A program made the position numbers and the translations under genes. Shown here in pieces: positions 19,790-27,537 of a DNA stretch of 64,000 nucleotides. The DNA comes from Immundisolibacter sp049322795 (GTDB lineage: Bacteria > Pseudomonadota > Gammaproteobacteria > Immundisolibacterales > Immundisolibacteraceae): contig JBMOQH010000025.1 in the NCBI GenBank assembly GCA_049322795.1, forward strand, positions 62,001 to 126,000, read 5' to 3'. The notes beneath the pieces are model-generated. The model was not told the DNA's origin, searched no databases, and was given only the letters and a program-made list of their open reading frames with translations. Each line of letters starts with the position of its first letter. The first letter of the stretch is position 1.

Positions 19790-20868
19790 GTAAGTCTCGG
19801 GGTAACCGCAGCGCTCAGGGTGCCGTGTTCCACGTGAAACACGGTGGCGTGCTCGGTAGGGGGCTCGGTAGCGCCGGAAGGGGACGTAACGAAGCGCTGC
19901 AGCAGGTGGTCGCCGAACACGCGCAAAACCGCATCGATGTGACGGTTGTCCAGTTCAGCCGCCAGGTCATCAAAAAAAACGATCGGGTCGATCCCCGGCT
20001 CGACATGCACCAGATCATCGAGCTGGGCAAGCCTCAGAACGAGGTAGAGCAGTTTCACCTGCCCAGACGAAAGGCTCTCCAGGCCAAATTTTTGATCGAT
20101 CCTGACCAACAAGTCGGCTCGGTGAGGACCCCCGCTAGTGTATCCAAGACCGCGATCCCTGTCCTCGACCGCGCGCCAGTAATCCGCCAGTTGATCGCCA
20201 TCGCGCCAACCTTTGTACAGGGACAACGCAATGAAAAAGTCGAGCCCAAGGCGCTCGGTCAGCTTGTCCACTCGCGCCTGTAAGCGCGCCAGATAATCGA
20301 ACCTACTGGCAGTGAGTATCTCACCGGCTTCGATCAATGGTGTCATCCACGGGGCGACGGGTTGACGACGGCGTAATGCAGCATTTCGCTGAGACAGTGC
20401 GCTGTGGTAACGCGACCAGGCCGCGTGGAACCGGTGTTCCACGTGAAACAAACCCCAATCCACTGCCGCCCGACGCTCACCCCGACTACCCCTAAATCGC
20501 GATACTCCGTCCTGGGACAGGGCTAGAACCGGAAAACTGCGCGCCAGTTCGGATGCCGTGCGCAAGGCTCGACCATCAATGGCGATGTGGGTTGCCTCGC
20601 TGTCTCTAAGCACCCGCACATGCTGGACCCGATCATCGCTGTCCTGGAACCAGGCACTCACGCTGAAGCTGCTACTGCCCCGTCGGATCAGCTGGTTGGT
20701 GTCGCGCGTCCGAAAGGATCGTCCCACCGCCGCCAGGTGTATCGCCTCGAGCAGTGATGTCTTGCCGCCCCCATTGGGTCCGACGAGCACATTCAGGCCG
20801 TCGGCTGGGGTCCAGTCGATTGCTTCGAAATTTCGGACATCACGAAGGATGAGCCGCGTCAGGCGCAT
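19786..20868 (-). CDS. recF: DNA replication and repair protein RecF
   Basis: SMC-like ATPase of 360 residues that helps load RecA at single-strand gaps. Motifs: Walker A GPNGGGKTSLLEA, signature SLSSGQVKLLYLVLRL and Walker B IVFFDDLAAELD. The ATG at 20868 is preferred over a TTG just before it. Two perfect parS sites are embedded in its coding sequence, each read as FHVEH in the protein; the second lies in a C-terminal extension that seems longer than usual. Six bases separate it from dnaN. Confidence 0.96.
   Translation of the reverse strand: MRLTRLILRDVRNFEAIDWTPADGLNVLVGPNGGGKTSLLEAIHLAAVGRSFRTRDTNQLIRRGSSSFSVSAWFQDSDDRVQHVRVLRDSEATHIAIDGRALRTASELARSFPVLALSQDGVSRFRGSRGERRAAVDWGLFHVEHRFHAAWSRYHSALSQRNAALRRRQPVAPWMTPLIEAGEILTASRFDYLARLQARVDKLTERLGLDFFIALSLYKGWRDGDQLADYWRAVEDRDRGLGYTSGGPHRADLLVRIDQKFGLESLSSGQVKLLYLVLRLAQLDDLVHVEPGIDPIVFFDDLAAELDNRHIDAVLRVFGDHLLQRFVTSPSGATEPPTEHATVFHVEHGTLSAAVTPRLT
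19826..19841. other. parS centromere-like site 1 (inside recF 3' end)
   Basis: TGTTCCACGTGAAACA is an exact match to the ParB-binding consensus TGTTNCACGTGAAACA. It lies in the last codons of recF, about 2.3 kb from the oriC candidate. ParB/Spo0J binding here would nucleate the segregation complex. The core 16 bases are perfect, so chance occurrence is unlikely. Confidence 0.9.
20435..20450. other. parS centromere-like site 2 (inside recF)
   Basis: A second identical TGTTCCACGTGAAACA, 609 bases from the first and in the same orientation. It also encodes FHVEH in RecF. Two identical 16-mers within one gene near the origin strongly support a chromosomal parS cluster. No parA or parB gene is in this window. 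Confidence 0.9.
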
Positions 20869-20877
20869 CAACGGCCA

Positions 20878-21981
20878 CTAGAGCCGCATGGGCATGATCA
20901 CGTAGCGGCTGACGCCGCCGTTTGGCTCTGTCATCAGGCAGCTACTGCCTGGATCAGACAGGTGCAGGCGTACTGAGGCGCTGCGCAACGCGTTCAACAC
21001 ATCGATGAGGTAACTCACGTTGAAGCCGATTTCGAGTTCGGCCCCGGTGTAATGCACCTCCAATTCATCCTCCGCCTCTTCGTTCTCGGCGTTATTGGCG
21101 GAAAGGCGTAGCAAGCCGGGCTGCAACTGAAGGCGCACTGAACGGTACTTCTCGTTGGCGAAAATGGCGACGCGGCCCATCGCATCGCGCAGTGCCAGCC
21201 GATCGACATCCAGCACCTTGTCCTGATTGCGCGGAATGACGCGCTCGTAGTCCGGAAAGCTGCCGTCGATGACCTTTGACTTGAAGACCACATCGGCGGC
21301 GGACAAGGTCATATGGTCGGCGCCGATACCGAGTCGCGCCGGCGTGCTCTCATCCGCCAGCAAACGCAGTGCCTCAATCACCGTCTTGCGCGGCACGATG
21401 ATGCGCCGGTTTACGCCGTTTGGCGGCGCCACCGGCAACTCCGTGACCGCCATGCGATGACCGTCGGTCGCTACCAAACGCGCCTGCCCGTCCTGAATTT
21501 CCAACAACATGCCGTTCAGGTAATAGCGCACGTCCTGCTGTGCCATGGCGAAGTGTGTGCTCTCGATGGCGCGCCGCAGCTCGTTTTGCGGCAACTCGAG
21601 CTCCAGCGCATCGCCAGTGACATCGATCCCCGGAAACTCGGCCGCCGGCAGCGTGCTCAGGCTGAAACGGGACCGCCCGGCACGTAGCGTTGCACGGTCA
21701 CCCGTCGTGTCGATGCTCAGGCGCGTGCCATCCGGCAGGGCACGGCACAAATCGAGCAACTTGCGCGCAGGCAGGGTGGTGGAGCCAGGGCTCGCACAGG
21801 CCTCGAGCGAGCCCGGCACCGACAGTTCGACCTCGAGGTCGGTCGCCGACAGTCGAAAGCCGTGCTCGGTTGCCGTGATCAGCACGTTGGCCAGGATCGG
21901 CAGGGTCTGGCGACGCTCCACGACCGCATGGGCTACCTGCAACGGTGTCAGGAGCTGGTTGCGTTCCATGCTGATCTTCAT
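20878..21981 (-). CDS. dnaN: DNA polymerase III sliding clamp (beta subunit)
   Basis: Ring-shaped processivity clamp of 367 residues made of three similar domains. Recognisable segments are LPILANVLI, ATDLEVELS, LVATDGHRMAV, VFKSKVIDGSFPDYERVIP and the C-terminal YVIMPMRL. The ATG at 21981 gives the normal N-terminus. It is followed by recF after 6 bases and preceded by the AT-rich intergenic region next to dnaA. Confidence 0.98.
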   Translation of the reverse strand: MKISMERNQLLTPLQVAHAVVERRQTLPILANVLITATEHGFRLSATDLEVELSVPGSLEACASPGSTTLPARKLLDLCRALPDGTRLSIDTTGDRATLRAGRSRFSLSTLPAAEFPGIDVTGDALELELPQNELRRAIESTHFAMAQQDVRYYLNGMLLEIQDGQARLVATDGHRMAVTELPVAPPNGVNRRIIVPRKTVIEALRLLADESTPARLGIGADHMTLSAADVVFKSKVIDGSFPDYERVIPRNQDKVLDVDRLALRDAMGRVAIFANEKYRSVRLQLQPGLLRLSANNAENEEAEDELEVHYTGAELEIGFNVSYLIDVLNALRSASVRLHLSDPGSSCLMTEPNGGVSRYVIMPMRL

Positions 21982-22197
21982 CGTCGACCTCGGTTTCTTG
22001 CAGGTTCTGTTGTCTAAAAGAGAATTATCAGATTAAGACCGGTGCAAAACTGGATAACTCAAAAACATCATTAAAAATCATTTGATTGAGCTATTTTTCT
22101 GGTGGCATGAAAAGCCCATAAGCTCCGGTACCTGCTCCCTGACCGCCCAACACGGGTCAAGTTTCTCGCCGGCAGTCCACGGCTTATCCACAGCCTA
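21982..22197. other. Candidate chromosomal origin of replication (oriC) between dnaA and dnaN
   Basis: This 216-base gap is strikingly AT-rich (about 22010-22105) in otherwise GC-rich DNA, with A- and T-tracts suited to duplex melting. A perfect DnaA box lies beside the dnaA stop and a weaker box-like sequence (ACTGGATAA) is near 22053. The gap lies in the classical dnaA-dnaN position with parS sites close by. The dnaA-rpmH gap, by contrast, is GC-rich and shows no box. The dnaN promoter must also lie here. Confidence 0.65.
22184..22192. promoter_or_regulatory. DnaA box
   Basis: TTATCCACA is a perfect match to the high-affinity DnaA box. It lies 6 bases beyond the dnaA stop codon, in the oriC candidate. 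Confidence 0.75.
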
Positions 22198-23526
22198 TCA
22201 ACCCATCAGGATGCGCCGCAGGTTGCCGTAGTCGGTGGCGATCGACTCGTCGTCCCGGCGCAGCTCGACCACCCGCTCGCAGGCGTAAAGCACCGTCGTG
22301 TGGTCGCGTCCGCCGAAGGCGGCGCCGATTTCCGGCAGGCTACACGAGGTCAGCTCCTTGGCAAGTGCCATTCCCAACTGACGCGGGCGTACCAGGCTCC
22401 GTTTTCGGCTGCGCGAGGTGACGTCCGCGCTGCGCAGGCGGTAGTACTCGGCGACAGCCTTGAGAATCGCCTCCAGCGTGACCTGCCGATCCTGCGCCTT
22501 GACGATATCCCTGAGCGCCTCACGCGCCAGTTCAAGTGTGATCGGCGCGTGCGTGAGCGTCGCGTAGGCAATCACCGTGCGCAGGGCGCCTTCCAGCTCA
22601 CGCACGTTGGAGTGCACGCGTTTGGCGATGAAAAAGGCGACGTCCTGCGGCACCTGCTTGTGCGCCTGGTCGGCCTTGCTGAGCAGGATGGCCACCCGGG
22701 TTTCGATGTCCGGTGGTTCGACCGCCACCGACAAACCCCACCCGAAGCGCGATTTCAGGCGGTCTTCGAGGCCCTTGATGTCCCGGGGGTAGCGATCACA
22801 GCTCATCACCAGTTGGTTCTTGCTCTCCAGCATCGAGTTGAAGACGTGGAAAAATTCCTCCTGCGAGCGTTCCTTGCCGGCCAGGAACTGAATGTCGTCG
22901 ACCAGCAGGAGGTCGAGATCCCGGTACAGCGTTCGGAAGGCGTCGAAGCGATTCTGTTGCAGCGCGGTCACCATGTCGGTGACGAAGCGCTCGCCGGAGA
23001 CGTAAATCACGCGGGCATCGGGGCGCTGGGCCAGCACGGCGTTGCCGACCGCATGCAGCAGGTGGGTCTTGCCGAGCCCAACCCCGCCGTACAGCAACAG
23101 GGGGTTGTAAAGCCCGCCACCGTTTTCGCTGACGAGCAACGACGAGGCGCGCGCCAGCCGGTTCGATTTGCCCTCGATAAAGGTATCGAAACGCAGGGCG
23201 GGATCGATGACGGGCGCCGACCGGCGCCGGCTTTTTCCCGCCCGTGTCGCGGCCGGCGCGCCATTCACGCCCGGCTGACCTGCGGGCAGTTCGTTGGCGT
23301 TGCTGCCGATCTCCAGGGTGAGCCGCAAACCGCGCTCGGCCAGCAACTCACGGATTCGATCCCGGAACCGCCCGCTGACCTCTTCCAGCACAAATTGGTT
23401 GGGCGCGAGCAGGCGCAGCGTGCCGCTGGCCAGGTGTGCCTGCAGCGGTCGAATCCAGGTGTTGAAAAGCTGCGGGGACAGCTCGGCTTCGAGCTGGGCC
23501 AGGCAGCCCTGCCAAGGGTTCTTCAA
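22198..23526 (-). CDS. dnaA: Chromosomal replication initiator DnaA (TTG start)
   Basis: Initiator ATPase of about 442 residues. Domain I begins WQGCLAQLEAELSPQLFNTWIRPLQA. The AAA+ domain has Walker A (GGVGLGKTHLLHA) and Walker B (LLLVDDIQFLAGKE). The C-terminal helix-turn-helix ends with GAAFGGRDHTTVLYA, the DnaA-box-binding signature. No ATG is available. TTG at 23526, preceded by a GAGGA ribosome-binding site, gives the family-typical N-terminus; another TTG at 23571 would add 15 residues. Confidence 0.96.
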   Translation of the reverse strand: MKNPWQGCLAQLEAELSPQLFNTWIRPLQAHLASGTLRLLAPNQFVLEEVSGRFRDRIRELLAERGLRLTLEIGSNANELPAGQPGVNGAPAATRAGKSRRRSAPVIDPALRFDTFIEGKSNRLARASSLLVSENGGGLYNPLLLYGGVGLGKTHLLHAVGNAVLAQRPDARVIYVSGERFVTDMVTALQQNRFDAFRTLYRDLDLLLVDDIQFLAGKERSQEEFFHVFNSMLESKNQLVMSCDRYPRDIKGLEDRLKSRFGWGLSVAVEPPDIETRVAILLSKADQAHKQVPQDVAFFIAKRVHSNVRELEGALRTVIAYATLTHAPITLELAREALRDIVKAQDRQVTLEAILKAVAEYYRLRSADVTSRSRKRSLVRPRQLGMALAKELTSCSLPEIGAAFGGRDHTTVLYACERVVELRRDDESIATDYGNLRRILMG

Positions 23527-23620
23527 GGAGTCCTCTGCGGAAAGCCGACCCGGGTTCCGGGTGGCGGGCAAGTGTACCCCGCGAGCAGCGCCCGGGAAGG
23601 GGCGATGTCCGCTGCCAAGG

Positions 23621-23650
23621 TTGACCTGGCCAAGCCGGGGCCGGTAAGCT
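23621..23650 (+). promoter_or_regulatory. Probable sigma-70 promoter for rpmH
   Basis: TTGACC (23621-23626) and TAAGCT (23645-23650) are separated by 18 bases and lie 40 bases before the rpmH ATG. This is the expected place for the promoter of the rpmH-rnpA-yidD-yidC-mnmE block. Confidence 0.5.
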
Positions 23651-23689
23651 TCCGCGCCTTTTTGTCGGCTGTTTTCGGATCACGCCACC

Positions 23690-23827
23690 ATGAAACGCAC
23701 CTATCAACCCAGCAATCTGCGTCGTGCCCGCACGCACGGCTTTCGTGCCCGCATGCGTACCGTCGGTGGCCGCAAGGTTCTGAACGCGCGGCGCGCCAAG
23801 GGTCGCCACCGTATCAGCTGCGTCTGA
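23690..23827 (+). CDS. rpmH: 50S ribosomal protein L34
   Basis: Small, very basic ribosomal protein of 45 residues beginning MKRTYQPSNLRRARTHGFRA and containing GGRKVLNARRAKGRHR, both standard for L34. Its C-terminus (ISCV) is unusual. The stop overlaps the apparent CTG start of rnpA. Divergent from dnaA, as in most gammaproteobacteria. Confidence 0.98.
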   Translation: MKRTYQPSNLRRARTHGFRARMRTVGGRKVLNARRAKGRHRISCV

Positions 23828-24204
23828 TCCCGATTGACGACGGGGCCGGCGACGCGGCGCAGCCGGCTGGCACGGCGTACCGGTTCACCCGTCAGCAGCG
23901 GCTGCTTGCGCCGCAACAATTCAAGCAGGTGTTCCGAAGCGGCCGACGCCGACGTCTCGGAGCAATCGAAGTGATCACGCTGCACAACAGCGCGGGCCTT
24001 GCCCGGCTCGGCTTGGTGATTCCCAAACGTGCTGTGCGCCGGGCAGTGAACCGCAACCGCATCCGCCGCTGGGCGCGCGAGGCATTTCGGCTGCGTCAAC
24101 ATCGCTTGCCGGCCTGTGACGTTGTTCTTCGAATCCACGCCGCGGCGCTGACCCACGCCGACCTCGACGCGGCGCTCGATCAGCTGGTCAGGGTGAAGCC
24201 GTGA
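23824..24204 (+). CDS. rnpA: Ribonuclease P protein component, apparent CTG start
   Basis: Protein cofactor of RNase P for tRNA 5' processing, about 126 residues. The signature RRAVNRNRIRRWAREAFRL and the LGLVIPKRAV strand are clear. Between the rpmH gene and the conserved FTRQQRLLAPQQF segment this frame has no ATG, GTG or TTG. The CTG at 23824, overlapping the rpmH stop as CTGA, is the best start. It overlaps yidD as GTGA. Confidence 0.94.
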   Translation: MIPIDDGAGDAAQPAGTAYRFTRQQRLLAPQQFKQVFRSGRRRRLGAIEVITLHNSAGLARLGLVIPKRAVRRAVNRNRIRRWAREAFRLRQHRLPACDVVLRIHAAALTHADLDAALDQLVRVKP

Positions 24205-24440
24205 GCCGACTGCTGCTCGGTCTGCTGCACGCCTATAAAATCGCGCTCAGCCCGTATTTGGGGCGCCGTTGCCGGTTTCACCCCAGCTGCTCCAGCTACG
24301 CGGTGCTCGCGGTGCGCCGTTTCGGCGCCTGGCGGGGTAGCCGGCTGGCCGTCAGGCGCGTGCTGCGCTGTCATCCCTGGCACCCCGGCGGGGTCGATCC
24401 GGTGCCCGAGCACTGGCCGACGCGTGTCGCCCCCCGCTGA
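24201..24440 (+). CDS. yidD: Membrane protein insertion efficiency factor YidD
   Basis: Small basic protein of 79 residues that assists YidC-dependent membrane insertion. The conserved core is YKIALSPYLGRRCRFHPSCSSYA with the paired Cys (about residues 12-34), followed by CHPWHPGGVDPVP. Starts with GTG overlapping the rnpA stop and ends 16 bases before yidC. Confidence 0.96.
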   Translation: MSRLLLGLLHAYKIALSPYLGRRCRFHPSCSSYAVLAVRRFGAWRGSRLAVRRVLRCHPWHPGGVDPVPEHWPTRVAPR

Positions 24441-24456
24441 ATCCACCGGAATCACC

Positions 24457-26109
24457 ATGGAAACCATCCGGCTCGCGCTGGTATCCCTGCTGCTGGTCAT
24501 TACCTTCTTCATTTATCAGGCCTGGCAGGCGCAGCGGCCGCAGCCAGCGCCGCCCCCTGCCCTCGAACAGGGCACCCTGCCGACGCCCACAGCCGGCCCG
24601 ACTGCTGTGACCCCTGCCGCGTCGCCGGCCGGCACGGTGCCTGCAGCGCCATCCGCGACCCGTCCGCCCGGAACGCCGGTCACGGTCAGCACCGACGTGA
24701 TGAAGGTCCAGATAAACACCGCCGGCGGCGACATCGCGCGCCTCGATCTGGCCAACTTTCGCGCATCGGCCGCGCGCGATGCCGCCGCCTACAGCATTCT
24801 CGATGCCGCGCCGCCGCGGTTTTATGAGTCCCAGACCGGTTTGCTGGCCGCCGACACCGCCCGCGCGCCGGACCATCTGGCGCTGTACAGCGCCGAATCG
24901 GACCGCTATCAGCTCGCCGACGGGGCCGACGCGCTGGAAGTGCCGCTGGCCTGGTCGGACGCCGGCTCTGGGGTCGAGGTACGCAAGGTCTACACCTTCC
25001 GCCGCGGCCGCTACGACATCGGTCTGCGGTACGAGGTGCGAAATGGCGGCGACCAGCCCTGGCAGGCGCAGCCCTACGCGCAGCTGATGCGAAAGAAAGG
25101 AGCGGACGCGCACGGCAGCATCTTCATGCCGGCCTCTTTCCAGGGTGCCGTGTACTACAGCGCCGCAGACAAGTACCGCAAGCTGAGCTACGACGACATG
25201 CTGAAGTCGCCGCTCGCCACCACGCTCAGTGACGGCTGGGTAGGCCTCAGCGAGCACTACTTCGTGACCGTGTTCCTGCTGACCAAGGGCCAGGCCCAGA
25301 GCTGTTACACCAAGGCGCTGGCCGAGGACCGCTTTCTTGCCGGCTGCATCGGCGGCCCGCTGGCCGTGGCACCGGGACAGTCGACACTTTGGGAAACGCG
25401 GCTTTACGCCGGGCCCAAGGCCCAGGACAGCCTAGAAGGCGTGGCCGAAGGTCTGGCGCTCACGGTCGACTACGGCAAGCTCACCGTCATCGCCCAGCCG
25501 GTGTTCTGGTTGCTGAGCACCATCCACGGCGCCATCGGCAACTGGGGCTGGGCCATCATTCTGGTTACGCTGCTGATCAAGCTGGGCTTCTACCGCTTGT
25601 CGGCGGCGAGCTACCGCTCGATGGCCCACATGCGCAAGGTGCAGCCCAAGATCATGGCGCTGCGCGAGCGGTACAAGGACGACCGCCAGCAGCTCAACGA
25701 GAAGATGATGGAGCTGTACCGCACCGAGAAGATCAACCCGCTCGGCGGCTGTCTGCCGATCCTGGTGCAGATTCCGGTGTTCATCGCCCTGTACTGGGTG
25801 CTGCTGGAGAGCGTGGAGCTGCGTCACGCGCCCTTTGCGCTGTGGATCCGTGACCTCTCTGGCGCCGATCCCTACTACGTGCTGCCGGTGCTGATGGGCG
25901 TCTCGATGTTCCTGCAGCAGCGCATGACGCCCATGATCGGCATGGAGCCCATGCAGCGGCGCATCATGCTGGCCATGCCACTGGTGTTCACGGTGTTCTT
26001 TGCCCTGTTCCCGGCGGGGCTGGTGCTGTACTGGTTCGTCAACAACGTGCTGTCGATCGCCCAGCAGTGGTTCATCAATCACCAGCTGGAGCGCAAGGCC
26101 GCGGCCTGA
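24457..26109 (+). CDS. yidC: Membrane protein insertase YidC
   Basis: Inner-membrane insertase of 550 residues. It has an N-terminal anchor (about 5-22), a large periplasmic beta domain after a Pro/Ala-rich linker, and a C-terminal five-helix insertase core (NPLGGCLPILVQIPVFIALY is diagnostic). The ATG at 24457 gives the METIRLAL start; an earlier in-frame codon would only add 11 residues overlapping yidD. Its stop overlaps the apparent mnmE CTG start. Confidence 0.97.
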   Translation: METIRLALVSLLLVITFFIYQAWQAQRPQPAPPPALEQGTLPTPTAGPTAVTPAASPAGTVPAAPSATRPPGTPVTVSTDVMKVQINTAGGDIARLDLANFRASAARDAAAYSILDAAPPRFYESQTGLLAADTARAPDHLALYSAESDRYQLADGADALEVPLAWSDAGSGVEVRKVYTFRRGRYDIGLRYEVRNGGDQPWQAQPYAQLMRKKGADAHGSIFMPASFQGAVYYSAADKYRKLSYDDMLKSPLATTLSDGWVGLSEHYFVTVFLLTKGQAQSCYTKALAEDRFLAGCIGGPLAVAPGQSTLWETRLYAGPKAQDSLEGVAEGLALTVDYGKLTVIAQPVFWLLSTIHGAIGNWGWAIILVTLLIKLGFYRLSAASYRSMAHMRKVQPKIMALRERYKDDRQQLNEKMMELYRTEKINPLGGCLPILVQIPVFIALYWVLLESVELRHAPFALWIRDLSGADPYYVLPVLMGVSMFLQQRMTPMIGMEPMQRRIMLAMPLVFTVFFALFPAGLVLYWFVNNVLSIAQQWFINHQLERKAAA

Positions 26110-27443
26110 GCGCGCCCGCGGACACCATCGCCGCCATCGCCACCCCGCACGGGCACGGCGGGGTCGGCATGGTGCGGGTGTCGGGCCCGGCGGCAGCGGC
26201 CATCTGCGAGGCGCTCACCGGTTTTCTGCCGCCGCCGCGGGTGGCCCGGCTGGCGAGTTTTCGCGATGGCGCCGGCGAACCCATCGATCGGGGCCTGTGC
26301 CTGTACTTTCCGGCGCCGCATTCGTTCACCGGCGAGGAAGTGGTCGAGCTGCACGGTCACGGCGGACCGGTGGTCATGGACCTGCTGCTGGCGCGCGTGC
26401 TGGCGCTCGGCGCGCGGCAGGCGCAGCCCGGCGAGTTCAGCCAGCGCGCCTTTCTCAACGAAAAACTCGACCTTGCCCAGGCCGAAGCGGTGGCGGACTT
26501 GATCAACGCCGCCAGCGCCAGCGCTGCCCGCGCGGCGCTGCGCAGCCTCGATGGCGCGTTCTCTGTGCAGGTCGTTGCGCTCACCGAACGCCTGACGGGG
26601 CTGCGGGTGCAGATCGAGGCCGGGCTCGACTTTCCGGATGAGGAACTCGACCTGCTCGCCGACGGCCGGCTGGTTGCCGAGGCCAGCGGGCTGGCTGACG
26701 ATTTGCACGCCTTGGTGGCGCGTGCCGGCGAGGGTCGCTTGTTGCGCGAGGGCGTCACCGTCGTGTTGGCCGGCGCGCCCAACGTCGGCAAGTCCAGCCT
26801 GCTGAATGCGCTGGCCGAGCGCGAGGCGGCCATCGTCACCGCCATTCCGGGTACCACGCGCGACGTGCTGCGCGAGCACTTGGCCATCGACGGCCTGCCG
26901 CTGCACCTGGTCGATACCGCCGGGCTTCGGGACAGCGATGATCCGGTCGAGCGCGAGGGCGTCCGTCGCGCCCGCGCCGAGATCGAGCGGGCGGACCATC
27001 TGCTGTTCGTCACCGCCGCCGACGCGCCTGACACGCCGCCGCCGGAGCTGCTGGGGCAGGCGCGCGCCGTGACGCGGGTGATCAACAAGATCGATCTCGT
27101 CGGCGTCGCGCCACACATCGAGCCCGCGGCCGCCTGGACGGACGTGTATCTTTCCGCGCACAGCGGCGCCGGCCTAGAGCTGCTGCGCGAGCGGATCAAG
27201 GCCGCGGTCGGTTACGACACCGGCGAGGGCCAGTTCAGCGCCCGTCGGCGGCACGTGGAGGCCCTGCGTCAGGCGGCCGATTCCACCACCCGCGGCGCGC
27301 AACTGCTGGCCGGGGACGGCGGGGCGGAACTCGCCGCCGAGGAACTGCGTCTGGCCCAGCAGGCACTCGGCGAGATCACCGGCGTGGTGAGCAGCGACGA
27401 CCTGCTCGGGCGCATCTTCTCGACGTTCTGCATCGGCAAGTAG
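26106..27443 (+). CDS. mnmE: tRNA uridine-5-carboxymethylaminomethyl modification GTPase MnmE, apparent CTG start
   Basis: GTPase of about 445 residues that acts with MnmG on tRNA wobble uridines. N-terminal DTIAAIATPHGHGGVGMVRV, the G-domain P-loop GAPNVGKSSLLNAL, DTAGLRDSDDPVEREGV and the C-terminal FCIGK (catalytic Cys motif) are all present. The CTG at 26106, in a CTGA overlap with yidC, fits the family start. A GTG 39 bases upstream inside yidC is the alternative. mnmG does not follow. Confidence 0.96.
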   Translation: MSAPADTIAAIATPHGHGGVGMVRVSGPAAAAICEALTGFLPPPRVARLASFRDGAGEPIDRGLCLYFPAPHSFTGEEVVELHGHGGPVVMDLLLARVLALGARQAQPGEFSQRAFLNEKLDLAQAEAVADLINAASASAARAALRSLDGAFSVQVVALTERLTGLRVQIEAGLDFPDEELDLLADGRLVAEASGLADDLHALVARAGEGRLLREGVTVVLAGAPNVGKSSLLNALAEREAAIVTAIPGTTRDVLREHLAIDGLPLHLVDTAGLRDSDDPVEREGVRRARAEIERADHLLFVTAADAPDTPPPELLGQARAVTRVINKIDLVGVAPHIEPAAAWTDVYLSAHSGAGLELLRERIKAAVGYDTGEGQFSARRRHVEALRQAADSTTRGAQLLAGDGGAELAAEELRLAQQALGEITGVVSSDDLLGRIFSTFCIGK

Positions 27444-27537
27444 CCGCCTTCGGCGCCCGGCAAACGCGGCTGCGGTGTAAGGTTTGGCGCGCGGCGGCAT
27501 GACCGCTCCTGACCACAACACGCACGAGGAGAAGCCC

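Noticed and set aside
23572..23689. oriC between dnaA and rpmH, as in pseudomonads
   Set aside because: The stretch is short, GC-rich and shows no DnaA box; the dnaA-dnaN gap fits better.
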